64,000 nt of DNA. Source: Paenibacillus sp. URB8-2 (lineage in GTDB: Bacteria > Bacillota > Bacilli > Paenibacillales > Paenibacillaceae). The DNA is taken from contig NZ_AP023239.1 in assembly GCF_013393385.1 (NCBI RefSeq), positions 4,030,001-4,094,000 on the forward strand, in the 5' to 3' direction. Each line of letters opens with the position of its first letter. The stretch's first letter is position 1. Made by a program: the position numbers and the translations under genes. Positions 54,540-63,171 of the stretch are shown here, piece after piece. The notes below the pieces were generated by a model. It was given only the letters and a program-made list of their open reading frames with translations, had not been told where the DNA came from and did no database searches.

Positions 54540-54636
54540 GAAGGTTCCCCCTCTCTATGCAATCTTACTGACGCGCAAGATCGCTTAATTGTTGCAATCT
54601 GTAACAACATTTTGGAATATACCAGATTTTGATAAC

Positions 54637-54663
54637 TGCGGCATTGGGATAGTAAGCGTTTCA
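54637..54663 (-). promoter_or_regulatory. Possible sigma-W autoregulatory promoter
   Basis: Minus strand TGAAAC (54663-54658), a 17-nt spacer, then CGCA (54640-54637), one base from the CGTA consensus, about 100 nt upstream of the sigma gene. Confidence 0.35.
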
Positions 54664-54822
54664 ATAAAGAGCCTGTTTTCAAGGCGCACACTTTTCTAAG
54701 CATACAGGGAATCTTTAAGGCAATCAAACGTTCCGGAACCCAATTTTATTACAAAAATGACATAATGCGCCTCTTATAAGCCGGGTTGTCTTCCTGCAAC
54801 ACGATTCGGATCAGCCGACGTT

Positions 54823-54925
54823 AAGAAGAAACGGCTTCGCCGTCCTCTGGAAGAGGAAGGCATCCGTTTCTCGTAAAAATATCAGGTTAAGGATAAGCGC
54901 GAAGCTTATAGTTTCTGATATTTCA
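54823..54925. repeat. Dispersed two-hairpin repeat, copy D
   Basis: Begins AAGAAGAAACGGCTTCGCC. Hairpin 1 GAAACGG...CCGTTTC (inner CCTCT/AGAGG); hairpin 2 AAATATCAG...CTGATATTT (inner ATAAGC/GCTTAT). Nearly identical to copy C1 17 kb away. It lies between the sigma-W operon and eda; apart from it, the eda terminator and the possible promoter, the 54540-54973 gap holds nothing recognisable. Confidence 0.9.
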
Positions 54926-54957
54926 AAAAAGCCGCCTTCCTAATTAGGAAAGCGGCT
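54925..54957 (-). terminator. Terminator of eda
   Basis: Minus strand AGCCGC-TTTCCTAATTAGGAAG-GCGGCT (inner TTCCTAATTAGGAA palindrome) followed by six U residues. Confidence 0.87.
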
Positions 54958-54973
54958 CCTGTCCAAGCTGGAA

Positions 54974-55624
54974 CTATTTTACGGAGCTTGCCTTAATCTC
55001 CTGGAATTTCGCCACATACTTGGCAGCCAGCTCGGTAATGAGATCGTAGCGGCCTTCTTTGGCCGGAGCGGTCAAATTGCCGCCGATTCCCACCGCGATG
55101 CAGCCTCCCCGAATCCATTTCTCCATATTCTCCAGGTCCACGCCGCCGGTAGGCATAATATTCACATGAGGCATCGGCCCCTTGACTGCCTTAACGATGT
55201 CGGGACCGAAGGCGCTGCCAGGGAACAGCTTCAGCACATCGACGCCCAGCTTCAGCGCTTCCTTCATTTCATCCAGCGTCAAGGTACCCGGCATGTACGG
55301 AATTCCATACAGATTACAGATTTTGGCGGTCTCTTCTTCAAAAGAAGGGCTGACTACGAATTCCGAACCGGCCAGAATCGCAATCCGGGCCGTAATCGGG
55401 TCCAGCACCGTACCTGCTCCGATGACCGCCTGGTCTCCATATTCGGCGACAAGCCTTTTGATGGCGACATCCGCCTCAGGCGTCGTAAACGTCACCTCGA
55501 TATTGGTCAGTCCACCTTTAATGCACGCTTCCGACATGCGGAAAGCATCTTCGGCGTTATCCGCGCGGATGACGGCCACCACACCAACCGACACTACATT
55601 TTGCAGCACTTTTAACTTTTTCAT
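54974..55624 (-). CDS. eda: KDPG/KHG aldolase
   Basis: 216-residue class I aldolase that splits 2-keto-3-deoxy-6-phosphogluconate into pyruvate and glyceraldehyde-3-phosphate. Active-site segments: NIEVTFTTPEADVAIKRLV (Glu), GAGTVLDPITARIA and the Schiff-base Lys in GVDVLKLFPGSAFGPDIVKA near residue 133, then MPTGGVDLENME. ATG at 55624 behind GAGAGG. Divergent from the KDG kinase gene that makes its substrate; own terminator. Confidence 0.94.
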   Translation of the reverse strand: MKKLKVLQNVVSVGVVAVIRADNAEDAFRMSEACIKGGLTNIEVTFTTPEADVAIKRLVAEYGDQAVIGAGTVLDPITARIAILAGSEFVVSPSFEEETAKICNLYGIPYMPGTLTLDEMKEALKLGVDVLKLFPGSAFGPDIVKAVKGPMPHVNIMPTGGVDLENMEKWIRGGCIAVGIGGNLTAPAKEGRYDLITELAAKYVAKFQEIKASSVK

Positions 55625-55957
55625 TCGTATACTTCCTCTCGCTTGAAATAGAAATATTGATAAATAGATAAAATATTTTATTAAAGTTTAGTAATCAACA
55701 AATAAAATACACTAATAAAATAGTAATAACAATTGCATTCAGAGTCAATTCTTTTTAAATCGCTCCAGCATAAAGTATTAAAAACAGGGGGAAATCGTTG
55801 ATAAATAAAGACTTTTTCGACTATTGTTATCGTTTCTTCACGAATGATTCAGCGATTCCAAAGATCTTGTTATTGAACAAAACCGATTTATGTGATACCT
55901 TCAAAACAAAGCATAACAAATACAGGATGATTCCCTATACCCTAGGAGGTGCCCGCA
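55625..55957. other. AT-rich divergent control region of eda and kdgK
   Basis: No gene. Very AT-rich, with repeated TTTAGTAAT / AATAAAATA words (for example at about 55685-55695). The half-site TTTAGTAA also occurs upstream of kdgR, which makes it a weak candidate for the regulator's site. A possible kdgK promoter is TTGAAC, 17 nt, TACCTT near 55875. No exact catabolite-response element was found. Confidence 0.4.
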
Positions 55958-56911
55958 ATGAATAAACGATTGGACGCAGTGACTTTCGGAGAACCGATGG
56001 CAATGTTCTACGCCAATGAGACCGGACCCCTGGACGAAGCGATGTCTTTCTCCAAAGCTATGGCCGGAGCGGAGAGCAATGTGGCTGCCGGCTTGTCGCG
56101 GCTGGAGCATAAGGTCGGTTACGTAACCAAGCTTGGAGAGGACAGCTTCGGAACATTCATTATGAAAGCGCTAAACAAAGAAGGCATTGATACCTCCAGC
56201 GTCACTTTCTCAAGCGAAAACCCGACCGGAATATTAATCAAATCGAAGGTAACCACCGGCGACCCTAAGGTGGAGTATTACCGCAAATGCTCGGCGGCTT
56301 CCACATTGGGACTTGCCGATTTCGACGCGACCTACTTCGCTTCGGCGGGACATCTGCACGTTACCAGCATTTCCTCAGCACTCTCCCGGGAATGCCACGA
56401 GTTCTCCGTACACGCCATGGAATTCATGAAGCGCAGCGGCAAAACCGTATCACTCGATCCCAACCTGCGCCCGTCTCTTTGGTGTGATACCAAGACAATG
56501 GTGGACACGATCAACGATCTGGCCGCCCGATGCGACTGGTTCCTCCCGGGCCTCGGAGAAGGCCGGATTCTGACCGGACTTACATCACCGGAGGAAATCG
56601 CGTCCTACTATCTGAATCTGGGCGTCTCTCTGGTTGTCATCAAGCTGGGACCGGAAGGCGCGTACTACAAATCCTCCGATTCGGAAGGCTTTGTCCCGGG
56701 GTTCAAGGTCGATCAGGTCGTTGACACGGTGGGCGCGGGCGACGGCTTTGCCGTCGGTGTGATCAGCGCGCTGCTGGAGAAACTCCCCTTATCGGAAGCG
56801 GTTAGACGGGGCAATGCCATCGGTGCTTTGGCGGTCATGTCGCCGGGCGATATGGATGGGCTCCCGACCCGGGAGCGGCTAGAACAGTTCATGAATGCTG
56901 GCGCAGTCTGA
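55958..56911 (+). CDS. kdgK: 2-keto-3-deoxygluconate kinase (PfkB family)
   Basis: 317 residues. Phosphorylates 2-keto-3-deoxygluconate to KDPG. PfkB features: AGAESNVAAGLSRLEHKVGY near residue 33 and the C-terminal DTVGAGDGFAVGVISALLEK carrying the catalytic Asp near 255. The ATG at 55958 follows AGGAGGTG; a GTG at 55949 overlaps it. Divergent from eda and convergent with kdgR, which together form a KDG-degrading module. No KDG permease or uronate isomerase genes are in the window. Confidence 0.9.
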   Translation: MNKRLDAVTFGEPMAMFYANETGPLDEAMSFSKAMAGAESNVAAGLSRLEHKVGYVTKLGEDSFGTFIMKALNKEGIDTSSVTFSSENPTGILIKSKVTTGDPKVEYYRKCSAASTLGLADFDATYFASAGHLHVTSISSALSRECHEFSVHAMEFMKRSGKTVSLDPNLRPSLWCDTKTMVDTINDLAARCDWFLPGLGEGRILTGLTSPEEIASYYLNLGVSLVVIKLGPEGAYYKSSDSEGFVPGFKVDQVVDTVGAGDGFAVGVISALLEKLPLSEAVRRGNAIGALAVMSPGDMDGLPTRERLEQFMNAGAV

Positions 56912-56932
56912 CCGGAACGGTTTGAAGACAAA

Positions 56933-56977
56933 CCAAGGACATCTCTCCGTAAGAACGGACGATGTCCTTGGCTTTTT
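56933..56977 (+). terminator. Terminator between kdgK and kdgR
   Basis: CCAAGGACATC...GATGTCCTTGG, an 11-bp perfect stem followed by CTTTTTT on the plus strand. It serves kdgK. Confidence 0.9.
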
Positions 56978-56993
56978 TATATAAACCGTTTTA

Positions 56994-58016
56994 TTAAGAT
57001 TTTGGCGCGGCTTGAACCGAATTCCCCTGCTGAAGGGCCGGGGTAAACCGATAGGTTATCGGCACGGAGGAGCCAGTGTCTTCTATGCCGGCGAGGATGA
57101 TTTTCGCGGCCTGCATCCCCATTTCATACGCGGGCTGACGGATCGTCGTTATCGCGGGGTTGTAGATCGTTGCGAATTCCGCGTCGTCGATGCCGATGAC
57201 CGATAAATCCCGAGGAATGGACAAGTCATGTTTATTCGCATATTTCAGCACTTCGGCAAGCGCGATATCGTTGGCCGCCAGCAGGGCGGTCGGAGGCTGC
57301 GGGAGAGACAGCAGACGCTCAAGCGCTTCGGACATTCCATCCCTGGGCGCGCTGCACACATACTCCTCCCGCCATTCCTGCCCAACCTCCTCGACCGCCT
57401 TCCGGTAACCGCTGACCCGTTCCTTGCGCGGCGTAATCGCATAGCGTCCGACGGGCAGCGTCAAAAGGGCGATCCGCTCATGGCCGTAACGGATAAATTC
57501 TTTAAAGGCCGTCTTGACCGCCATCTCATTGTCCAGCAGCAGGCACTGTGTCGCGATGCCCTCCATAACCCGGTCCAGGAACACCAGCGGATATCGTTCG
57601 TCAAGCAGACGTTGATAAAGGGACGGATTGTCTCCAGTGGGAAAAACAATCAGGCCGTCCACCTGCCGGGCTATCAGTGTTTCGATGTATTTGGTCTCCT
57701 TGTCCGGATTCTCGTCCGCGTTGCAAATAATCACCTGATTACCGCTGAGCTGAAGCTCGTTCTCAATGGCATGGATGCACTGAATGGACAGTGAGTAATT
57801 AATATCCCCCACGACGACGCCGACCGTGTTCGTCCGGTTCCGTTTCAGCCCCCGCGCCAATCCGTTCGGCTGATAATTCAGCTCGTCGATCACCTCGGAG
57901 ATCCGGTTCCTCGTCGCCTCGCTCATATACTTATAGCGTTTGTTCAAGAACTGCGAGACCGTGCTTTTCGACACGCCCGCCTTCTGCGCCACATCTTCAA
58001 TTGTGAATTTTTTCAT
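56994..58016 (-). CDS. kdgR: LacI-family regulator KdgR
   Basis: 340 residues. HTH TIEDVAQKAGVSKSTVSQFL at residue 4, hinge, then the sugar-binding-like core (NTVGVVVGDINYSLSIQCIH, LLAANDIALAEVLKYANKHD, LSVIGIDDAEFATIYNPAIT). Sequence and position beside kdgK and eda fit the KDG-responsive repressor of B. subtilis. ATG at 58016; its leader carries nested inverted repeats (58031-58092). Convergent with kdgK. Confidence 0.83.
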   Translation of the reverse strand: MKKFTIEDVAQKAGVSKSTVSQFLNKRYKYMSEATRNRISEVIDELNYQPNGLARGLKRNRTNTVGVVVGDINYSLSIQCIHAIENELQLSGNQVIICNADENPDKETKYIETLIARQVDGLIVFPTGDNPSLYQRLLDERYPLVFLDRVMEGIATQCLLLDNEMAVKTAFKEFIRYGHERIALLTLPVGRYAITPRKERVSGYRKAVEEVGQEWREEYVCSAPRDGMSEALERLLSLPQPPTALLAANDIALAEVLKYANKHDLSIPRDLSVIGIDDAEFATIYNPAITTIRQPAYEMGMQAAKIILAGIEDTGSSVPITYRFTPALQQGNSVQAAPKS

Positions 58017-58030
58017 CTTGTTTCCGCTCC

Positions 58031-58092
58031 ATACTTTTACTAAAGGAACAAACCTTTATCAAAAGTATAGCTTTTTTTTAGTAAATTTACTA
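58031..58092. promoter_or_regulatory. Inverted repeats upstream of kdgR
   Basis: Nested repeat ATACTTTT...AAAAGTAT (58031-58038/58061-58068) around AAAGG...CCTTT, then a 14-bp palindrome TAGTAAATTTACTA (58079-58092). They are candidate operators for autoregulation. The rest of the gap to 58299 is very AT-rich, with no gene. Confidence 0.45.
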
Positions 58093-58299
58093 CAAAAGGA
58101 TCGTCATGAACGCGATGCCTCATTCACAAGATGAACGCGGGTGCGCTACGATATCTTTCTTTTTTTCATATACTTAATTTACGCAAAAAATATATTTGTT
58201 TTTCGTTATTTTTTTCGTTAAAAATCCATAAAAAGTGTTATTATAGTAGCTGCACACAGATTATGCACCAGGAAACAGCTCACGAAGCGGGGGATTGGA

Positions 58300-59289
58300 T
58301 TGAAGAATAAAAAAGTAACGATTACCGACATTGCTGAAGCTATGGGTCTCTCGCCGGTATCGATCAGCCGCGCCTTGTCGGACCAGACCGGCATCAGCGA
58401 CGAATTGAAACGGAAGGTCATTCAGAAAGCGGCGGAAATGGGCTATGTCAAACCAAAGAGGAATATGTCCGCTCGCATTCTCGTACTTCATCAAACGCCT
58501 TACCGCGAAGATAACAGCAATTTCAGCCACATGATGCAGGGGATCGAGAAGGCGCTCCAAAAGGAAGACGCCGACTATAGCATTGAATTTTTGGATAAGG
58601 AAACCCAGAACCGAATGATTCTTCCCTATCGGCTCAGCAAGGGCTTCGCCTTCGACGGCGTCATTTTGATCGGCAGGTTCAACCTGAACTATGCCGCATT
58701 GATCAACGAAAAGATACCGAATTTGATTTTTCTCACCGGTTATTCGCCGGCTTACGACTATGACAGTGTGTGGTTCAGCTTCATCAACGCCGGTTACAAG
58801 CAGTGCCAGTATTTAATCGACAGGGGCCACACCCGGATCGGCTTTGTCGGCAACCGGAAAGTTTACCGGAACAAGGAGAAACAAAACGGCATTGCCTTCG
58901 CGCTCGAAGAGAACGGGCTGCCTGTCGACGAAGCTCTTTTTTGGGAATCGGATGAGGACTACCCTGCGAAATTGCAGAATCTGATCGCGGACAATCGGCT
59001 TCCGACCGCCTTTATTTGCGATCATGATTTTACCGCTATCGAATTCATCCGTGCGCTTCATCAGCATGATATAAAAGTACCGGACGATGTCTCGATTCTC
59101 GGCAGCGGCAACACGGAAGTCTCCGCTCTATCGTTGCCTCCTCTAACCACGATGGATTTAAATATCGAGTACTCTTGCCGGGTGGTTGTATCCACTCTGC
59201 TCAAACGGATTGCCGAACCCGACAAGCCCGCCGAAAACATCGCGGTACTGAGCACTCTCGTGGAAAGGGAATCGGTCCGGCGCATTTGA
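58300..59289 (+). CDS. LacI-family regulator linked to an ABC exporter
   Basis: 329 residues. HTH VTITDIAEAMGLSPVSISRA at residue 6, then a PBP-like core (RILVLHQTPYRED, RIGFVGNRKVYRNKE, TAFICDHDFTAIEFIRAL, VSILGSGNTEVSALSLPPL). TTG start at 58300 behind a GGGGGAT-type site. It ends only 22 bp before the first exporter gene and is transcribed with it. The effector is unknown. It is divergent from kdgR, to which it is only family-related. Confidence 0.85.
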   Translation: MKNKKVTITDIAEAMGLSPVSISRALSDQTGISDELKRKVIQKAAEMGYVKPKRNMSARILVLHQTPYREDNSNFSHMMQGIEKALQKEDADYSIEFLDKETQNRMILPYRLSKGFAFDGVILIGRFNLNYAALINEKIPNLIFLTGYSPAYDYDSVWFSFINAGYKQCQYLIDRGHTRIGFVGNRKVYRNKEKQNGIAFALEENGLPVDEALFWESDEDYPAKLQNLIADNRLPTAFICDHDFTAIEFIRALHQHDIKVPDDVSILGSGNTEVSALSLPPLTTMDLNIEYSCRVVVSTLLKRIAEPDKPAENIAVLSTLVERESVRRI

Positions 59290-59311
59290 CTTGGCATAAG
59301 GTGGGATGATT

Positions 59312-61051
59312 ATGAAGGCTTCTTTTCTGCTGCGGTTCTTCAAGAGCCGCAAATTCAGTTACGCCGCCGGCTTTGCATTTATGTTCGCCGCTTCGTTTAT
59401 CCAGACGCTATTTCCCAAAGTGCTTGGGAGCTCCGTTGACCTGATGAAAGAGAGGGGCTTTGCGCTTCACCCGGTGCTGATGAATGTGCTGTGGATGGTG
59501 CTGATCGCCTTCGCCGTCTTCGCCTTCACCTTCTTGTGGCGGAATATGATTATCGCGAATGGGCGAAATTTGGAATGCTATATTCGGGAAGAGCTGTTCC
59601 GTCATTTATTGACCCTGTCTCCTGCCTTCTATGGCAAGCGTAAAACGGGAGATCTGATCGCCCATGCCATCAACGACATTTCCGCCGTACGCATGACTTT
59701 TGGGCCGGCCACGGCGATGTCCTTCAACGGTATCGTGATTTGCATTTCATCCATTTATTTTATGTTTGCCGCCGTGGATGCCCGGCTTGCTCTTCTGACG
59801 CTCGCGCCACTGCCGTTCATCATCGCTCTTATGCTCTATATTGGCCGCAAGATCCAGAGCCGGTTCCGAATCGTTCAGGATCAGTTCGGGCTCGTGTCCG
59901 ACAAAGTTCAGGAGAATATTTCGGGTATCCGGGTGATCAAAGCGTATGCCCAGGAGCGTTCGGAAATAGAAAAGTTCAGCGTGTTAAGCAGCAGCATGGC
60001 CCAGTCGAATGTTAATCTTATCAAGGTATCCGCCGCGCTCCCCCCCTTGATCGAATTCGGATTTGCAGTTTGCTTCGTGATCAATCTGTTCTACGGAAGC
60101 CGCATGGTGCTGCGGGGAGACATAAGCGTCGGAGATTTCGTGGCGTTTAACGGATATTTAAGCCTGATCGTCAGCCCCATCGTGTCCATAGGAAGAGTCG
60201 TCACCTATTTCCAGCGCGGCATGGCTTCCCTCGGGAGGCTGTACGACATTATGAGCGTCAAGCCGGACGTCACCGATTCCCCTCACGCTCTGGGGCTTCG
60301 CCCGGAAGGCGAGATCGAACTGCGCCATTTAACCTTTTTACATGACGGCGCCAGCGTTCCTGCGCTTTCGGATGTCTCGCTGCGGCTCCCCAAAGGACGT
60401 ACGCTGGGCGTCATCGGACCAACCGGCTCTGGCAAAAGCACGCTGGCCGCTCTGCTGCTGCGGCTGTACAATACGAAGCCAGGGCAAATCCTGCTGGATG
60501 GCCGGGATATCGGCGATTATTCGCTCGCGTCTTTGCGGGAAGGCTATGCTTTTGTGCCGCAGGATACTTTTGTATTTGCTTCCTCCGTTAGAGACAATAT
60601 CGTATTTTTTAAGGATACATACGACGATGAAGAGGTTGAGACGGCTTCCCGGCTCAGTCTTATCGCGGACAGCATCTCCCGCTTCCCTGACGGTTACGAT
60701 ACCCTTCTCGGAGACCGCGGGGTCAATCTTTCGGGCGGCCAAAAACAGCGGATGGCTATCGCACGCGCTCTGATCAGAGACCCTGCCGTCCTCATTCTGG
60801 ACGATGCGCTTTCGGCGGTCGACGCCGTCACGGAAGGGCGTATACTGGAAAGCCTGCGCCGGGCGCGGAAAAGCAAAACCAATATTATCATCTCGCACCG
60901 GATTTCCGCCCTGATGGAAGCGGACGAAATTATTGTCCTGGATAAAGGCACCATTCGCGAACGCGGGACACATGAAAAGCTCCTGAAGAAGGGAGGAATG
61001 TATTATGATCTCTACACGGCTCAACAGGAAGACGGCCAACCCCAGTCTTGA
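59312..61051 (+). CDS. ABC exporter half, degenerate ATPase site (BmrC/YheI-like)
   Basis: 579 residues. Six-helix membrane domain (to about residue 310) followed by an ATPase domain: Walker A GPTGSGKSTLAALLL, signature LSGGQKQRMAIARAL and Walker B AVLILDDALSAVD. The residue after Walker B is Asp instead of catalytic Glu, marking the degenerate site typical of the BmrC side of BmrCD-type heterodimeric drug exporters. ATG at 59312 (an ATG 6 bp earlier is too close to AAGGTGGG). Its 3' end overlaps the partner gene by 47 bp. Confidence 0.9.
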   Translation: MKASFLLRFFKSRKFSYAAGFAFMFAASFIQTLFPKVLGSSVDLMKERGFALHPVLMNVLWMVLIAFAVFAFTFLWRNMIIANGRNLECYIREELFRHLLTLSPAFYGKRKTGDLIAHAINDISAVRMTFGPATAMSFNGIVICISSIYFMFAAVDARLALLTLAPLPFIIALMLYIGRKIQSRFRIVQDQFGLVSDKVQENISGIRVIKAYAQERSEIEKFSVLSSSMAQSNVNLIKVSAALPPLIEFGFAVCFVINLFYGSRMVLRGDISVGDFVAFNGYLSLIVSPIVSIGRVVTYFQRGMASLGRLYDIMSVKPDVTDSPHALGLRPEGEIELRHLTFLHDGASVPALSDVSLRLPKGRTLGVIGPTGSGKSTLAALLLRLYNTKPGQILLDGRDIGDYSLASLREGYAFVPQDTFVFASSVRDNIVFFKDTYDDEEVETASRLSLIADSISRFPDGYDTLLGDRGVNLSGGQKQRMAIARALIRDPAVLILDDALSAVDAVTEGRILESLRRARKSKTNIIISHRISALMEADEIIVLDKGTIRERGTHEKLLKKGGMYYDLYTAQQEDGQPQS

Positions 61052-62807
61052 GAAGAAGACGACGTCCGGTCCGGTAAAAGAACTGCTGCGGCTCTCCGCG
61101 CCGTATGCCACTCCGCTCGTAATCGCCTGTCTCTGTGTGGTCATTGTAAACGCAGCTTACCTCGTTCAACCGCTGATTCTTCAGCGGGTAATCGACCACT
61201 TTCTGATCGGGCATGCCGCTCCCAGCGGCCTTGATTCCATCGGGGGTATGGCGCTGCTGTATCTTATCATTTCGGCGGCAGGCGGCGTCTTCTCCTACAT
61301 TCAATCGCTGCTCGTCGCCAGGGCGGGACAGGGTCTGATTCATAACCTGAGGGTCAAGGTGCTCTCAATTATTCAACTACTTCCTCTCTCCTATCTGGAC
61401 CGGACACTGCCCGGCAGGCTCATTACGCGGGCGACCAACGATACATCAGAAATCAGCGATCTGTACACCGACGTTGTCGTTATGCTGATCAAGGATGTAC
61501 TGCTCCTTGGGGGAATCGTGTACGTCATGCTTTCGCTCAGCCTGGAGCTAACACTCGTTTCTTTCATCGTTATTCCGGTTATCATCTTCCTGGTCGTCTA
61601 TATCAAAAACCGGATTCAAAGGAACTTCTTTCATATGAAACATTTCATCGGCAGAATCAACGGCTTTATCGCGGAGAGCATCTCCGGAATGCGGGTCATT
61701 CAAATCTTTCGGGCGGAAAAAGAGAAGGAAGCGCAATTTCTCGAACTGAACGGTCAATATTTCGAAACCACACTGACCCAAGTGCGGCTGAACAGCATTT
61801 TGAAGCCCGCCTCCGATCTGTTTCAAAACCTTTCCATCGCTATACTGGTCTGGTACGGAGCGGGCAAAATCTTCGGCGGCTCGCTGCAGATCGGCGTCCT
61901 ATATGCGTTCACTACGTACATTAAGCAGTTTTTCGCACCGATCTCCGATCTTGCCGACAAATATACTTCGATCCAGTCGGCGCTTGTCTCCACGGAACGG
62001 ATTTGCGAACTCTTCCGGGAACAGGACCGGCTGGAAACTCCCGAGGAGGGACTTCCTGTAGAGCGTCTGGACGGGGCCATCGAATTCAAGCATGTGTGGT
62101 TTGCTTATAACGATGCCGACTGGGTGCTGAAGGACGTAAGCTTTGTTATCAAAAAAGGCCAGACCGCCGCCTTTATCGGCGAAACCGGCGCGGGCAAAAC
62201 GACGATCATCAGCCTCATCAACGGCTTCTACCGTGTGCAGAAAGGTGAGATTCTGATCGACGGCATCAACGTCAACGATATCCGGCTGACCGACCTTCGG
62301 CGGAACGTATCGGTGGTGCTTCAGGATGTGTTTCTGTTCTCGGGCAACATCCGCGACAATGTTACGCTTGGGGACGACATCGCAGACGAAGCCGTACGGG
62401 ACGCTCTGCGGGCGTCATGCGCCGAGACGTTTATTCAAGATCTTCCGGCCGGCATGAACGAGCCCGTCACGGAACGAGGGGGCAGTCTGTCCTCTGGACA
62501 GCGGCAGCTGATCTCCTTCGCCAGGGCGCTTGCGCATGATCCCGCGATCTTCGTGCTGGACGAAGCGACCGCCAATATCGACACGCATACGGAGAAGCTG
62601 ATCCAGCAGGCGGTCGACAACCTTGCGCGCGGGCGCACCACCCTGATTATCGCCCACCGCCTGTCGACGATCGCCGGAGCCGATATCATCATCGCGATGA
62701 AGAACGGCAGGATCGCCGAGTCGGGCGGCAGCGGCGAGCTGCTGAAGCAGGGCGGATATTACGCGAAGCTGCTGGAGGAAAGCCGCAGCCATGCCGCATC
62801 CTGCTGA
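61005..62807 (+). CDS. ABC exporter half, consensus ATPase site (BmrD/YheH-like)
   Basis: 600 residues. Membrane domain with an N-terminal extension of about 35 residues, then ATPase domain: Walker A GETGAGKTTIISLINGF, signature LSSGQRQLISFARAL and Walker B IFVLDEATANID with the catalytic Glu present. It complements the degenerate partner encoded just upstream, so the two should form one asymmetric transporter. ATG at 61005 with GGGAGG 8 nt upstream lies inside the preceding gene. Substrate unknown. Confidence 0.92.
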   Translation: MISTRLNRKTANPSLEKKTTSGPVKELLRLSAPYATPLVIACLCVVIVNAAYLVQPLILQRVIDHFLIGHAAPSGLDSIGGMALLYLIISAAGGVFSYIQSLLVARAGQGLIHNLRVKVLSIIQLLPLSYLDRTLPGRLITRATNDTSEISDLYTDVVVMLIKDVLLLGGIVYVMLSLSLELTLVSFIVIPVIIFLVVYIKNRIQRNFFHMKHFIGRINGFIAESISGMRVIQIFRAEKEKEAQFLELNGQYFETTLTQVRLNSILKPASDLFQNLSIAILVWYGAGKIFGGSLQIGVLYAFTTYIKQFFAPISDLADKYTSIQSALVSTERICELFREQDRLETPEEGLPVERLDGAIEFKHVWFAYNDADWVLKDVSFVIKKGQTAAFIGETGAGKTTIISLINGFYRVQKGEILIDGINVNDIRLTDLRRNVSVVLQDVFLFSGNIRDNVTLGDDIADEAVRDALRASCAETFIQDLPAGMNEPVTERGGSLSSGQRQLISFARALAHDPAIFVLDEATANIDTHTEKLIQQAVDNLARGRTTLIIAHRLSTIAGADIIIAMKNGRIAESGGSGELLKQGGYYAKLLEESRSHAASC

Positions 62808-63127
62808 AGGTTTATTTCAAGCGAGGAGGCGGGAATGCGTGTAATCGGGGAGGGAAAATCCCGGCGGGAGTAGGCGACATCAGCGGAAGGTCCAGCGTCT
62901 CTTCGTTTGGATGACCGTACAGATTATTGACACCGGCTGAAACGACGGCGGCGGAGGCTTCAAGAATTGCAGCCATACCACGCCGTTCGAGGTTTTGCTG
63001 CCGAATCTCAAGTAGACTTCATCCGGAGCAGCAGGTACGCCACAAAAAAAACTGCCAAGAATAATCTCGACAGCCGAAAACCCTGCTACTTCTGGTACAA
63101 GGATGCCACGCATTCCACAAACATCTG
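62808..63127. other. Gap without a supported gene
   Basis: About 320 bp between the exporter and the solute-binding gene. A 77-codon minus-strand frame (62880-63113) has no ribosome site and no recognisable domain; it could be a gene remnant. No terminator for the exporter operon was recognised. Confidence 0.4.
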
Positions 63128-63161
63128 AAGAGGAGCCCGGTATAATCCGTCAGCTCCTCTT
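63128..63161 (-). terminator. Terminator of the solute-binding protein gene
   Basis: Perfect 9-bp stem AAGAGGAGC/GCTCCTCTT with a 16-nt loop, 10 bp past the stop, read on the minus strand. The U tract is weak. Confidence 0.6.
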
Positions 63162-63171
63162 AAGGGCAAGC

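Noticed and set aside
62880..63113. 77-codon minus-strand frame between exporter and binding-protein genes
   Set aside because: No ribosome site and no recognised domain; kept only as a possible remnant in the gap entry.
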